Below the pieces are notes generated by a model that saw nothing but the letters and a program-made list of their open reading frames with translations, was not told the DNA's origin and did not search any database. 64,000 bases of DNA from PALSA-693 sp963780345 (GTDB lineage Bacteria; Actinomycetota; Acidimicrobiia; Acidimicrobiales; Palsa-688): the NCBI GenBank assembly GCA_963780345.1, contig CAWABU010000001.1, positions 310,001 to 374,000 on the forward strand, read 5' to 3'. Position 1 is the stretch's first letter, and each line of letters starts with the position of its first letter. Shown here piece by piece: positions 26,053 through 35,987 of the stretch. The position numbers were made by a program, and so were the translations under genes.

Positions 26053-26781
26053 GTGAATAAACCGCCGCCGTGGAAGCGGGTCGTTCTGAAGCTCTCGGGC
26101 GAGGCCTTCGCCAGCGACGCCGCAGACGAGACCATCGACGGCGGCGTCGTCGAACGGATCGCGAAGGAGCTGGCCAAAGCCCGAGCCGATCTCGGCACCG
26201 AGATCGCGGTGGTGGTCGGCGGCGGCAACATCTGGAGGGGCGCAACCGGCTCGGCCACGGGCATGGACCGGGCCAGCGCCGACTACATGGGCATGCTGGC
26301 CACCGTCATCAACGCCCTGGCCCTGCAGGACGCCCTGGAGCGTCAGGGCCAGCCGACCCGGGTCCAGACTGCCATCGGCATGTCGCAGATCGCCGAGCCC
26401 TACATCCGGCTCCGGGCCATCCGGCATCTCGAGAAACACCGGGTGGTGGTCTTCGCGGCCGGGACCGGAAACCCGTTCTTCACCACCGATACCGCCGGCG
26501 CCCTGCGTGCTGTCGAGATCGAGGCGGACATCCTGTTCAAGGGGACCCACGGGGTCGCCGACGGGGTCTACGACGACGATCCTCGCACCAACCCGGCCGC
26601 CCGCCTGCTCCACGAGGTGACCTTCGATGAGGTCATCGCCCGTCAGCTGCGGGCCATGGATCTCACCGCCATCACGCTCTGCAAGGAAAACGACCTTCCG
26701 ATCCGGGTGTTCTCCATCATGGAGCCGGGCAACCTCCGACGCGCCCTCCAGGGGGAGCAGATCGGTACGCTAATCCGCTGA
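26053..26781 (+). CDS. pyrH: Uridylate kinase
   Basis: PyrH phosphorylates UMP to UDP. The amino-acid-kinase fold is shown by RVVLKLSGEAFA, VVVGGGNIWRG, MGMLATVINALALQDALE and GTGNPFFTTDTAGALRAVE. At 242 residues the length is normal. GTG is the start, probably leaderless. The frr gene starts on the last base of its stop codon. Confidence 0.96.
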   Translation: MNKPPPWKRVVLKLSGEAFASDAADETIDGGVVERIAKELAKARADLGTEIAVVVGGGNIWRGATGSATGMDRASADYMGMLATVINALALQDALERQGQPTRVQTAIGMSQIAEPYIRLRAIRHLEKHRVVVFAAGTGNPFFTTDTAGALRAVEIEADILFKGTHGVADGVYDDDPRTNPAARLLHEVTFDEVIARQLRAMDLTAITLCKENDLPIRVFSIMEPGNLRRALQGEQIGTLIR

Positions 26782-27353
26782 TGGACGAGGACAGCTACGT
26801 CGACGCCGTGCTCGAGGACTGCCGGGACAAGATGGCGAAGGCGCTGGAGCACACGCGCACCGAGTTCTCCGTCATCCGGACCGGACGGGCCGCGCCGGCG
26901 CTGGTCGAGAAGCTCAAGGTCGAGTACTACGGGTCTGATGTGCCGCTGCAGCAGCTGGCAGGCATCCAGGTTCCCGAGGCCAAGCTGATGGTGATCACCC
27001 CCTACGACAAGTCCTCGCTCCGGGCCATCGAGCGCGCCATCCAGAACTCCGACCTCGGGGTCAACCCCAACAATGACGGGGTCGTGATCCGGTTGACCTT
27101 TCCACCGCTCACTCAGGAGCGGCGCAAGGCCATGGTCAAAGTGGCCCACAGCAAAGCGGAGGAAGGTCGGGTGGCCGTCCGCAACTTGCGGAGGGCGGCC
27201 CGCAAGGACCTCGAGGGATTCGAAAAGGACGGGGAAATCTCGAGCGATGAGCTCGACCGGGCCGAGAAGGAGCTCGAGCGGGTCACCCATGAGTTTGTTG
27301 CAGACATCGATCGGGTGCTGCACCACAAGGAGGAAGAGCTGCTTGCCGTTTGA
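26781..27353 (+). CDS. frr: Ribosome recycling factor
   Basis: RRF splits post-termination ribosomes with EF-G. FSVIRTGRAAPALVEKLKVEYYG and PLTQERRKAMVKVAHSKAEE are typical, and the C-terminal helix ends in HHKEEELLAV. At 190 residues it is intact. Overlap with pyrH (ATG on the final A of TGA) shows translational coupling. Confidence 0.97.
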   Translation: MDEDSYVDAVLEDCRDKMAKALEHTRTEFSVIRTGRAAPALVEKLKVEYYGSDVPLQQLAGIQVPEAKLMVITPYDKSSLRAIERAIQNSDLGVNPNNDGVVIRLTFPPLTQERRKAMVKVAHSKAEEGRVAVRNLRRAARKDLEGFEKDGEISSDELDRAEKELERVTHEFVADIDRVLHHKEEELLAV

Positions 27354-27403
27354 TGCCGGTGGTGGGATCTCGGTAGGGCGAGCGCGGCCGTGAGGAGGAT
27401 GAC

Positions 27404-29371
27404 GTGAACCAGCGCAAGACCGCGGGGGACCGGTCACCGCAGCGCCGTCCGAGCGAGGGCGTGCGCATCATCCGGGCCGACGAAGCCCAGGCGGCCCTCG
27501 ACGCCGGGGCGGTGGCCGGGCGGCGGCCCGACGACCAGCTCCGATTCGGTGACGTACCTCCGGCGCCGACCGGGCCTCGGTCGCCGCACCGCTTTCCGCT
27601 CCCCACTTCGGTGGATCCAGCCGGCGCCGTTTCCCTGCCCCCGCTCGCCACCCCGCCGGGCGGCGACGAGCAGGATTTCGAGGTCGACGAGCAGGACATC
27701 GAAAGCGCCGACGACCTGGCGTTTGAAGACGACCTCGCGTTTGAGGACCTGGCTTTCGAAGACGGCCTGGAAATCGAAGATCAACGGGAGCTGCAAAACG
27801 AGTTCGAGCTTTCGGGCCCGACTCGTTCCGCCACCCTGGGTGGTCGTCCCGCCGCCGGCCCACCGACGGCCGGCGCCACCAGCCCGGCCTGGGAGATCGG
27901 CGACCGGACCGCCGAACTCTCCATCCCGCAGGCCGAGGCCGGGCTGGGCTCGGGCGAGGGCCAGCCGGGACGCGACCCCTCCGGCTCAACCGAGCCGCCT
28001 GAGACCCCGGGCGGAAGCGGGGCGACACCCGCCGAGGAGCCGGAGGGGCTGTCCATTGCCGGCGGCGAGACCTCGCCGCTCGTTTCCCCCGAGGAAGGGA
28101 TCGCCGTGACCGGAGGAGGAACCGATTTGCCCCCGTGGACTGATCCGCCGACCGGTGAGGTGCCGCTCATACTGCCCGACGACGGGCGGGAGGAAGCCGG
28201 CGACGACCTCGAAGCATGGAAGGCTCTGGGCGCTAGCGGGACGCGCTGGCGCGACGAAGCCGACGATTGGTCCGACGTGGACGAGATCGGCGAGCTGGCC
28301 GGCGACGTTCCTCCGGAAGGAGCCCTTGATCAGACCCGTTCGGAGCGGTCCGATCTGTACTCCTTCGACGAGGAGTTCCAGCGGGTGGAGGCCGAACGAA
28401 CCGGAGCGGCGTCCACCCTGGCCGATTTCGACTCGGAATTCGAGCCCGGCGCGGCCGCCAGCAGCACTCAGGCCACCGCCGCCCCCCGCGGCCGGACCCG
28501 CACCGGCGCCCACGGGCCGGCCAGCCGGCAGTCCGCTCGGGGGGGTCCGCCGGACCAGCGGGGCGACGACGATCTGGTCACCCGACTGGTGGTCGGAATC
28601 GGCTTACTCGTACTTCTGGTCGTGGCCTATGCCATCGGCTCGAAGGCGCTCCTCGTCCTCTCCGCAGCGGTGGTGGCGGCGGCAGCAGCCGAGGCGTACG
28701 GGATGCTCCAGCGATCCGGCTTCCGGCCCGCCACCCTCCTGGGACTGGTCGCGGCGGTCGGTCTGGTCTTCGGCGCCTACTGGAAAGGGATCGAAGCCCT
28801 GCCGCTGGCCGTGGTGCTGGTCTTCGCCGGCTCGATGACGTGGTACCTGTTGCGGATCGTGGAGGCGCGCCCTCTGGCGAATGTGGCCGTCACCACCACC
28901 GCCTTCGTCTGGGTGGCCTTGTTCGGGTCCTACGCGGCCATCATGCTCCGGGCCGCCCACGGCAAGGGCCTCCTCCTCGGTGCGGTCCTGGTCGTCATCG
29001 CCGCCGACATCGTCGGTTATGTCGTCGGGCGCTGGATAGGGTCGCGGCCCATAGCCCCAAGCATCAGTCCGGCCAAGACGGTGGAGGGGTTCGTCGGGGG
29101 CCTGATCGCGGCGGTGATCGTGGGTGCCATCGTCGGCAAGGAGATCACGCCGTGGGGCGGCATGCGGCACGGTCTAGTACTCGGTCTGATCATCGGGATC
29201 ATCGCTCCCGCGGGCGATCTCTTCGAGTCCATGATCAAGCGCGACCTCGGGGTCAAGGATTCGGGGTCGGCGCTGCCCGGGCATGGGGGACTCCTCGATC
29301 GCTTCGATTCCCTTCTCCTGGCGCTTCCGGCGGCGTACTACCTCGCCCTGCTCTTCGACATCGTCAAGTAG
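27404..29371 (+). CDS. cdsA: Phosphatidate cytidylyltransferase with a long N-terminal extension
   Basis: CdsA makes CDP-diacylglycerol for phospholipid synthesis. The enzyme domain occupies about residues 388-655, with seven or eight membrane segments and the signature FESMIKRDLGVKDSGSALPG then HGGLLDRFDSL. The first 385 residues are hydrophilic, acidic and Pro/Gly-rich, presumably disordered in the cytoplasm, with repeats such as DLAFED. Family members are normally 260-300 residues. The frame is open throughout and GTG 27404 is preceded by GAGGAGG, so the extension appears to be translated. Confidence 0.92.
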   Translation: MNQRKTAGDRSPQRRPSEGVRIIRADEAQAALDAGAVAGRRPDDQLRFGDVPPAPTGPRSPHRFPLPTSVDPAGAVSLPPLATPPGGDEQDFEVDEQDIESADDLAFEDDLAFEDLAFEDGLEIEDQRELQNEFELSGPTRSATLGGRPAAGPPTAGATSPAWEIGDRTAELSIPQAEAGLGSGEGQPGRDPSGSTEPPETPGGSGATPAEEPEGLSIAGGETSPLVSPEEGIAVTGGGTDLPPWTDPPTGEVPLILPDDGREEAGDDLEAWKALGASGTRWRDEADDWSDVDEIGELAGDVPPEGALDQTRSERSDLYSFDEEFQRVEAERTGAASTLADFDSEFEPGAAASSTQATAAPRGRTRTGAHGPASRQSARGGPPDQRGDDDLVTRLVVGIGLLVLLVVAYAIGSKALLVLSAAVVAAAAAEAYGMLQRSGFRPATLLGLVAAVGLVFGAYWKGIEALPLAVVLVFAGSMTWYLLRIVEARPLANVAVTTTAFVWVALFGSYAAIMLRAAHGKGLLLGAVLVVIAADIVGYVVGRWIGSRPIAPSISPAKTVEGFVGGLIAAVIVGAIVGKEITPWGGMRHGLVLGLIIGIIAPAGDLFESMIKRDLGVKDSGSALPGHGGLLDRFDSLLLALPAAYYLALLFDIVK

Positions 29372-29380
29372 AGCTCCCCG

Positions 29381-30577
29381 ATGAAAACCGTGAGCCTGGT
29401 GGGCTCCACCGGCTCGATCGGGACGCAGGCGGTGGACGTGGTCGGCGCGTCACCGGGCTGCTACCGGGTGGTTGCCATCGGCGCCTTTTCGTCCGTCGAC
29501 ACTCTGGCCGCCCAGGCCGACCTCCTGCGACCGGACCAGGTGGCCCTCGTCGACTCCTCCCGGGCCTCCGAGCTGAAGGAGCGGCTCCCGCCCGGCGTGG
29601 AGCTGCTGGTCGGTAAGGACGCCCTGCCGGAGATCGCGACCGCGGCCGACGTGGTGGTCAACGGGGTGGTCGGCTTCGCCGGACTGTCGGTGACCCTCGC
29701 GGCCCTGCAGGCCGGCCGGCGTCTGGCCCTGGCCAACAAGGAGTCGCTGATCGCCGGCGGACCGATTGTCCAGGCCGCCCGGGCGACCCCCGGGGCCGAG
29801 ATCGTGCCGGTGGACTCCGAACACTGCGCCATCCACCAGTGCCTGCGGGGCATTCTCGGGGAGAAAGGGATGGCGGCGTTGCCGCGCCCGCCGTCGATGC
29901 CGCTCCGACGTATCGTGCTGACCGCCAGCGGGGGTCCTTTTCGCGGGCGGTCGAAACCATCGCTGGCCGAGGTGACCGTCGCCGACGCCCTGGCTCACCC
30001 GACGTGGAAGATGGGGCCCAAGATCACGGTGGATTCGTCCACCTTGATGAACAAGGGGCTCGAGGTCATCGAAGCCCATGAGCTGTTCGGGGTCGACTAC
30101 GACGCGGTCGACGTGGTCGTCCACCCGCAGTCGATCGTGCACTCGATGATCGAGACCACCGACGGGGCCACCCTGGCCCAGCTGTCGCTCCCCGACATGC
30201 GCTTGCCGATCGGCTACGCGTTGGCCTATCCCGACCGGCTGGCGGTGCCGTTCGGCGCCATCGACTGGGGCCGGATCGGACCCCTCGAGTTTGAGGCGCC
30301 GGACCGCGAGGCGTTTCCCTGCCTCGACCTGGCCTACCGGGCCGGGCGGGCGGGCGGCGATGTCCCGGCCGCCCTCAACGGCGCCAACGAGGTGGCAGTG
30401 GCGGCCTTTCTCGACGGCCGCATCCGCTGGGTCGACATTCCCGACATTCTCGGGGCCGTCGTTGACGACTATCCGGCCTCCATCCCCGGTACCGTGGCCG
30501 CCGTGCTGGACGCGGACCGATCGGGGCGGGACCTGGCCCACGCCGAGGTGAGCCGGCGGTCGACCACCCGGCGATGA
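29381..30577 (+). CDS. dxr: 1-deoxy-D-xylulose 5-phosphate reductoisomerase
   Basis: Dxr makes MEP, the first committed step of the non-mevalonate isoprenoid pathway. NADPH-binding GSTGSIGTQAVDVV, ALANKESLI, PVDSEHCAIHQCLRG and LTASGGPFRG are present. At 398 residues it is intact. It sits ten bases after cdsA and overlaps rseP by four bases (ATGA). The ispG gene of the same pathway lies one gene further on. Confidence 0.97.
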   Translation: MKTVSLVGSTGSIGTQAVDVVGASPGCYRVVAIGAFSSVDTLAAQADLLRPDQVALVDSSRASELKERLPPGVELLVGKDALPEIATAADVVVNGVVGFAGLSVTLAALQAGRRLALANKESLIAGGPIVQAARATPGAEIVPVDSEHCAIHQCLRGILGEKGMAALPRPPSMPLRRIVLTASGGPFRGRSKPSLAEVTVADALAHPTWKMGPKITVDSSTLMNKGLEVIEAHELFGVDYDAVDVVVHPQSIVHSMIETTDGATLAQLSLPDMRLPIGYALAYPDRLAVPFGAIDWGRIGPLEFEAPDREAFPCLDLAYRAGRAGGDVPAALNGANEVAVAAFLDGRIRWVDIPDILGAVVDDYPASIPGTVAAVLDADRSGRDLAHAEVSRRSTTRR

Positions 30578-31944
30578 CCGACACCCGCCCGGGCTGGCGG
30601 GAAAGCCTGGAGGCCGACCCTCTGGGCCTGGCCAGTCATCGACAGTGGGACGAGGCGCCCGCCCCGCCGCCCCGGCAACAACAGCTGGCGCTCATCCGCC
30701 TGGTCGTCGTAACGGGACTCCTGGTGGGTCTCGGCTTCGCCGCCGGAGCCGGAGAGACCGTGCTGCTGGTCCTGGCCCTGATCGGCTGCATCGTCGCCCA
30801 CGAGTTCGGCCACTACGCCACGGCGAAGGCGGCGGGCATCAAGGTCACCGAGTTCTTCGTCGGCTTCGGACCCCGCCTGTGGTCGATCCGCCGGGGCGAG
30901 ACCGAGTATGGGGTCAAGGCGCTGCCGCTCGGCGGCTACTGCCGGATCCTGGGCATGAACAATCTGGAGGAAGTCGACCCGGCTGACGAGGCCCGCACCT
31001 ACCGTCAGGCCCCGCTGTGGCGCCGACTGTCCGTGGCACTGGCCGGCTCGGCCATGCACTTCCTGATCGCCGCGCTCGTGCTCTTCATCATGTTTTTCTG
31101 GGCGGGCGACAACGGCAACTACCTCACCTCCACGGCGTCGCTTCCCGCCTCGAATCCGATCGTTGAGATCGACGGCCTTAGCTCGGGGGCGAGCCCCGCC
31201 CAGCTGGCCGGCTTTCACCTCGGCGACCGCATCGTCGCGGTGGATGGTCGCCACTTCGCCAACTGGTCCCAGATGAGCAGCTACATCCAGGCCCGGGCCG
31301 GCCAGCGCCTCGAAGTGACGGTCGATCGGGGCGGCCGGCTGGTCCAGCTCTTCCCCATCCCCGTCAACCGCAACGCGGTCCAATTGGCCGGGCCGGGGGC
31401 CGGCTCGCTGCCGGCCGCCAAAAGCGGGGCCCCGGCCGTCGGCTTCATCGGCATCGCCCCCAGCGGCGTCATCCATTCCAGCCTCGGCTCGTCAGTCAGC
31501 CGGGCCGGCGGTGCCTGGGTGCACGTGTCGGCCCTGACCCTTGGCGCCTTCGGGCACCTGTTCACGCTCCACGGCGCCGGCTCGTATCTGCACATGCTCG
31601 GCAACCAGAAGGCGGCCGACAGCCCGAGTACCGGCAGCGTCCGCTTTGAGTCGCCGGTGGGGATCGTGCGGCTCCTGCACCAGGCCGGCCAGAGCGGCCT
31701 CCCCTCCGTGCTCTGGCTCCTCGCCGTGATCAACCTGTCGATCGGCATCTTCAATCTGCTGCCGTTCTTCCCGCTCGACGGCGGCCACGTGGTCGTCGCC
31801 CTGTACGAGGGGGCGCGCAGCTTCCGCCGGCGCTATCACGCCGACGTGGCCAAGCTGCTGCCGCTCTTCTACGCCGGCCTGGCCCTGGTGCTATTCCTCG
31901 GGGCCAGCGCCCTGTTCCTGGACCTGCGCGACCTGGTCACCTAG
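30574..31944 (+). CDS. rseP: RseP-type site-2 metalloprotease
   Basis: This membrane zinc protease (M50B) performs intramembrane cleavage, usually of anti-sigma factors or signal peptides. The zinc motif is HEFGH in CIVAHEFGHYATAKAAG. The second zinc motif is LPFFPLDGGHVVV near the C terminus. A PDZ domain lies between, around residues 180-265 (SGASPAQLAGFHLGDRIVAV). An N-terminal stretch of about 40 hydrophilic residues precedes the first helix. It is coupled to dxr by an ATGA overlap. Confidence 0.95.
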   Translation: MTDTRPGWRESLEADPLGLASHRQWDEAPAPPPRQQQLALIRLVVVTGLLVGLGFAAGAGETVLLVLALIGCIVAHEFGHYATAKAAGIKVTEFFVGFGPRLWSIRRGETEYGVKALPLGGYCRILGMNNLEEVDPADEARTYRQAPLWRRLSVALAGSAMHFLIAALVLFIMFFWAGDNGNYLTSTASLPASNPIVEIDGLSSGASPAQLAGFHLGDRIVAVDGRHFANWSQMSSYIQARAGQRLEVTVDRGGRLVQLFPIPVNRNAVQLAGPGAGSLPAAKSGAPAVGFIGIAPSGVIHSSLGSSVSRAGGAWVHVSALTLGAFGHLFTLHGAGSYLHMLGNQKAADSPSTGSVRFESPVGIVRLLHQAGQSGLPSVLWLLAVINLSIGIFNLLPFFPLDGGHVVVALYEGARSFRRRYHADVAKLLPLFYAGLALVLFLGASALFLDLRDLVT

Positions 31945-31963
31945 CAAGCGGGAAGCCGGGGGG

Positions 31964-31969
31964 TAGGCT
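31964..31969 (+). promoter_or_regulatory. Probable -10 element of ispG
   Basis: TAGGCT lies five bases before GTG 31975 and eight before the next in-frame GTG 31978. No Shine-Dalgarno is visible. Confidence 0.45.
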
Positions 31970-31974
31970 CAAGA

Positions 31975-33210
31975 GTGGTGGCTCAATCTCGATTCCCCCG
32001 CCGGAAGACCCGTCAGCTGATGGTCGGATCGGTTCCGGTCGGCGGTGACGCGCCGATCTCCGTGCAGTCCATGACGATCACCAAGACCGCTGACGTCGAC
32101 GGCACTCTGGCGCAGATCTACGCCTTGAAGGCGGCCGGCGCGGACATCGTCCGGTGTACCTGCAACGAGCGGGAGGCGGCCGAGGGCCTGGCCCAGATCG
32201 TGCCGAGGAGCCCGGTGCCCATCGTCGCGGACATCCACTTCCACGTAGAGATGGCCCTGGCGGCCATTGAGGCCGGGATCGACTGCTTGCGGCTCAACCC
32301 CGGGAACCTCCGCAAGCCCGAAGAGATCAGGCTGGTGGCCCAGGAGTGCAAGGACCGGGGCATTCCGGTGCGGATCGGTGTCAACGCGGGCTCGCTCGAT
32401 CCGCGGCTGTACAAGAAATACGGCCGGGCCACGCCCGAAGCGTTGGTCGAATCGGCCCAGATCGAGCTGGGGTTGTTCGAGGAGGTGGACTTCGACAACG
32501 TCAAGATCTCGGTGAAGGCCTCGAGCGTCCCGCTGATGGTCGAGGCCTACCGGCAGCTCTCCGAGGTGACCGACCATCCCCTCCACCTGGGTGTGACCGA
32601 AGCCGGCCCACCGCCGGCCGGGACCATCAAGGGCACGGCCGGGATCGCCACCCTCCTGTCGGAAGGGATCGGCGACACCATCCGCTACTCCCTCACGGCC
32701 GATCCGGTCGAAGAGGCGAAGGCGGGCCGGGTGTTGCTGGAGTCGTTGGGGTTGCGCGAGCGCAGCAACGTCGATCTGATCGCCTGCCCCTCCTGCGGTC
32801 GGGCCGAGATCGACGTCTACAAGGTGGCCCAGGAGGCCCAGAGCGCCCTGGAAGGCAAAGAGATTCCGCTCCAGGTGGCGGTGATGGGCTGCGTGGTCAA
32901 CGGCCCCGGCGAGGCCCGCTCCGCGGACCTCGGGATCGCAGCCGGGCGGCACCGCGGGCACCTTTTTATTCGCGGTCAGATCATCCGGGTGGTGCCCGAG
33001 GACGAGATGGTGTCCGCCCTGGTCGAGGAGGCCGAGAAGCTGGTCAAGGAGGGGGTGGCGGCCCGCCTGGCGGCCGCGGACTCCGGTGCCGCAGCCGAGG
33101 CCGAGGCCGATCGGGCGGCCCTGCTCGAAGCGAAAGGTACCGACGCCAACCGCAGCGGGGAGCGCATCGAGCTGATCGATCGTCGCCTGCGAGAGGACCC
33201 CGGCATCTAG
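31975..33210 (+). CDS. ispG: 4-hydroxy-3-methylbut-2-enyl diphosphate synthase
   Basis: IspG is the [4Fe-4S] enzyme of the MEP pathway that makes HMBPP. TRQLMVGSVPVGGDAPISVQ, MTITKTADVDGT and RLNPGNLRKPEEI are typical. Cluster Cys lie in ACPSCGRAEID and MGCVVNGPGEA. The 411-residue protein has a C-terminal tail of about 40 residues after the usual end. GTG start, with a second in-frame GTG three bases later. Confidence 0.96.
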   Translation: MVAQSRFPRRKTRQLMVGSVPVGGDAPISVQSMTITKTADVDGTLAQIYALKAAGADIVRCTCNEREAAEGLAQIVPRSPVPIVADIHFHVEMALAAIEAGIDCLRLNPGNLRKPEEIRLVAQECKDRGIPVRIGVNAGSLDPRLYKKYGRATPEALVESAQIELGLFEEVDFDNVKISVKASSVPLMVEAYRQLSEVTDHPLHLGVTEAGPPPAGTIKGTAGIATLLSEGIGDTIRYSLTADPVEEAKAGRVLLESLGLRERSNVDLIACPSCGRAEIDVYKVAQEAQSALEGKEIPLQVAVMGCVVNGPGEARSADLGIAAGRHRGHLFIRGQIIRVVPEDEMVSALVEEAEKLVKEGVAARLAAADSGAAAEAEADRAALLEAKGTDANRSGERIELIDRRLREDPGI

Positions 33211-33266
33211 CCGGCGCCGGCCGAAAACCCTGTGCCGGCGCCGGAGGCCGGCGTCAGACTGTGGCT

Positions 33267-34529
33267 ATGGACGTCGAGATACGACCGCTGCAACCGGGCG
33301 AGGAGCTGGCGTTCGTTCAATCCGAGCGAGTGCCCTTCCTGGACCCGGCCACCGATGACGCCGAAGCGCGCCACGCCGACGAACGCGCCGTCGCCCACCT
33401 GGAGACCGACCGAGCCTGGGTGGCCATGGACCGCGGTCGGATGGTCGGGAACGCCAATATCTACAGCCTGGACCTGACCCTTCCCGCCTTCCCAGGTCAG
33501 CCGGCACCGATCCGCCCCCTCGCCGGTGTCAGCGGCGTCGGCGTCCATCCCACCCACCGGCGCCGCGGTCTGCTGCGCCGGCTGATGGCCGCCATGCTCG
33601 AAGACGCCCGCACCCGGGACGAGCCCCTCGCCGGCCTGCTGGCCTCCGAGTCGGTCATCTACGGCCGGTTCGGGTTCGGCCACGCCACGACGTTGATGGA
33701 GGTCACTGTCGACAGCCTCCGGTCGGACTTCCTGGTGGCCGCCCCCGAGCTCGATCTGCGCCTCATCGATCGGGACGAGGCCGCCAAGATCCTGCCGGAG
33801 CTGTTCGATCGACTGCGTCGGGGCCGAGCCGGGGAACCCAGCCGGGACGCCGGCGTATGGGAGGACTACCTGGACGACCGCCCCTCGCGGCGCCACGGCG
33901 CCAGCGGGCAGTTCGTGGCGGTGTGCGAGCAGGGGTACGTGTCCTACCGGGCGTACGACGCCGACATCATGCGCGCCGAGTACCCGACGGTGGTTATCGA
34001 GGAGCTTCGGGGTCAGACCCCCGACGTCGAGGCGGCCCTCTGGCGGTTCGTTTTCGACCTCGACCTGGTCGGGGACGTCAGGGCCAAGCGGCGTCCGGTC
34101 GACGAGCCCCTGCGCTGGCGGCTCGCCGACCCCCGCCAGCTCAAGGTCGACGTGGTTCGCGACCGGCTGTACCTCCGCGTCCTCGACGTCGCCACGGCGC
34201 TCGAGAGCCGGGGCTACCGGCGAGCCGGGCGCCTGGTCCTCGACGTGCTGCCATCCGCCGACCAGGCCGACAACGGGCCCGACCCGGCGGTGGGCCGGTG
34301 GGTCCTTGAGGCCGGGCCCGACGGGGCCTCCTGCCGGTCGGTCCGGAACGGGGAGAACGCCGACCTGCGCCTGGGCGTGACCGAGCTCGGCGCGCTCTAC
34401 CTCGGCGGGGTGGCGGCTTCGACGCTCGCAGCCGCCGGGCGGGTGGACGAGTTGCGACCGGGCAGCCTCGACCGGGCCGACGCCCTGCTGGCCACCACGC
34501 CGGCGCCGCTCACCGGGACCGGATTCTGA
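33267..34529 (+). CDS. Eis-like GNAT family N-acetyltransferase
   Basis: The protein has 420 residues. An N-terminal GNAT domain shows the acetyl-CoA loop VGVHPTHRRRGLLRRLMAAM. A second GNAT-like part and a C-terminal sterol-carrier-like domain (ADLRLGVTELGALYLGG) follow. This three-part layout is that of Eis/enhanced-intracellular-survival acetyltransferases, which modify amines such as aminoglycosides or peptides. The true substrate here is unknown. ATG 33267 is chosen because the conserved domain starts immediately; the frame is open far upstream inside ispG as a shadow. Confidence 0.85.
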   Translation: MDVEIRPLQPGEELAFVQSERVPFLDPATDDAEARHADERAVAHLETDRAWVAMDRGRMVGNANIYSLDLTLPAFPGQPAPIRPLAGVSGVGVHPTHRRRGLLRRLMAAMLEDARTRDEPLAGLLASESVIYGRFGFGHATTLMEVTVDSLRSDFLVAAPELDLRLIDRDEAAKILPELFDRLRRGRAGEPSRDAGVWEDYLDDRPSRRHGASGQFVAVCEQGYVSYRAYDADIMRAEYPTVVIEELRGQTPDVEAALWRFVFDLDLVGDVRAKRRPVDEPLRWRLADPRQLKVDVVRDRLYLRVLDVATALESRGYRRAGRLVLDVLPSADQADNGPDPAVGRWVLEAGPDGASCRSVRNGENADLRLGVTELGALYLGGVAASTLAAAGRVDELRPGSLDRADALLATTPAPLTGTGF

Positions 34530-34580
34530 TCGGGCCAATTTTCAAAATCAGGGCAGGCTTTTCCCATACTTTGGCAGGGC

Positions 34581-35987
34581 ATGGCCTCTCCCCTGACCCC
34601 ACGCGCCACTGATTTTCCTCGCTGGTATCAGGACGTGATCACCCAGGCCGAGCTGGCCGACAACGGGCCGGTGCGGGGGACCATGGTCATCCGGCCGTGG
34701 GGGTTCGCCATCTGGGAGCGGATGCAGGCCGAGCTGGACGCCCGAATCAAGGCGGCCGGCGCCGAGAACGCCTACTTTCCCCTGTTTATCCCCGAGTCGT
34801 ACCTGCGCCGGGAGGCCGAGCACGTAGAAGGGTTCAGCCCCGAGCTGGCCGTGGTCACCCACGGCGGCGGTCGAGAGCTCGAGGAGCCGGTCGTGGTTCG
34901 CCCGACGAGCGAGACCGTCATCAACAGCTTCTTCGCCAAGTGGGTGCAGAGCTATCGCGACCTGCCACTTCTCATCAACCAGTGGGCCAATGTGGTGCGC
35001 TGGGAGTTGCGGCCCCGGCTGTTTTTGCGCACCAGCGAGTTCCTCTGGCAGGAGGGCCACACCGCCCACGCCACCGAGGCCGAGGCCCGCGACTACGCGC
35101 TCAAGATCCTGCGCCACGTCTATCGCGAGACCATGGAGGAGGTGCTCGCGGTGCCGGTCCAGGCCGGGCTGAAGACGGCCCGGGAACGCTTCGCGGGCGC
35201 GACTCACACGTGGACGCTGGAGGCGATGATGGGCGATGGCAAGGCCCTGCAGATGGGCACCAGCCATGAGCTCGGTCAGAACTTCGCCCGAGCGTTCGGC
35301 ATCCAGTTCTCGTCGGAGACGGGTACGCAGGAGTACGCCTGGCAGACCTCCTGGGGGGCGTCGACCCGCCTGGTCGGAGCGCTGATCATGGCCCATGGCG
35401 ACGACGCCGGCGTGCGGCTGCCGCCCCGGCTGGCCCCCATTCAGGTCGTCGTGCTGCTGGTGCGCGACGAGGAGGGCACCCGACGGGCGGCGACGGCCCT
35501 GGTCGACGAGCTCGCCGCCGCCGGTCTGCGGGCCCGGCTCGATGACCGGGTGGAGACGTCGTTCGGGCGCCGTTCCGTCGACTGGGAGCTCAAAGGGGTC
35601 CCCGTCCGGGTAGAGATCGGCCCGCGGGACCTGGCCGGCGGACAGGTCACCCTGGTGCGGCGAGACCTGCAGGAGAAACGGGCGGTTCCGATAGGCGAGG
35701 CGGCGGCGCTGGTGCGCACCGATCTCGACGCAGTGCAGGCCAACCTGTACGCGGCGGCGTCGGACCGTCAGGAGGAGCGCACGGCGCGGGTCAACACCCT
35801 GGCCGACGCCGCTTCCGCCGCATCAGAGGGGTTCGCGGTCCTGCCGTGGGACCTGATCGGTCCGGCGGGCGAGGAGAAACTGGCGTCCGAAGGCTGCACG
35901 GTCCGGTGCCTGCAGGCCGCGGACGGGTCGCTTCCGGCCAACGAGGACGAGTCCGGTCTCCTGGCCTGGGTGGCGAAGGCGTACTGA
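34581..35987 (+). CDS. proS: Prolyl-tRNA synthetase, eukaryote/archaea-type
   Basis: ProRS charges tRNA-Pro. The 468-residue length, absence of the bacterial editing insert, and motifs WGFAIWERMQAELDARI, VVRPTSETVINSFFAKW, FLRTSEFLWQEGHTAH and MGTSHELGQNFARAFGI indicate the eukaryote/archaea-type enzyme, found in a number of bacteria including some actinobacteria. It ends with the YxxF/Y-like tail ...AWVAKAY. A promoter could lie in the AT-richer 50 bases before it (TACTTT eight bases from ATG). Confidence 0.95.
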   Translation: MASPLTPRATDFPRWYQDVITQAELADNGPVRGTMVIRPWGFAIWERMQAELDARIKAAGAENAYFPLFIPESYLRREAEHVEGFSPELAVVTHGGGRELEEPVVVRPTSETVINSFFAKWVQSYRDLPLLINQWANVVRWELRPRLFLRTSEFLWQEGHTAHATEAEARDYALKILRHVYRETMEEVLAVPVQAGLKTARERFAGATHTWTLEAMMGDGKALQMGTSHELGQNFARAFGIQFSSETGTQEYAWQTSWGASTRLVGALIMAHGDDAGVRLPPRLAPIQVVVLLVRDEEGTRRAATALVDELAAAGLRARLDDRVETSFGRRSVDWELKGVPVRVEIGPRDLAGGQVTLVRRDLQEKRAVPIGEAAALVRTDLDAVQANLYAAASDRQEERTARVNTLADAASAASEGFAVLPWDLIGPAGEEKLASEGCTVRCLQAADGSLPANEDESGLLAWVAKAY

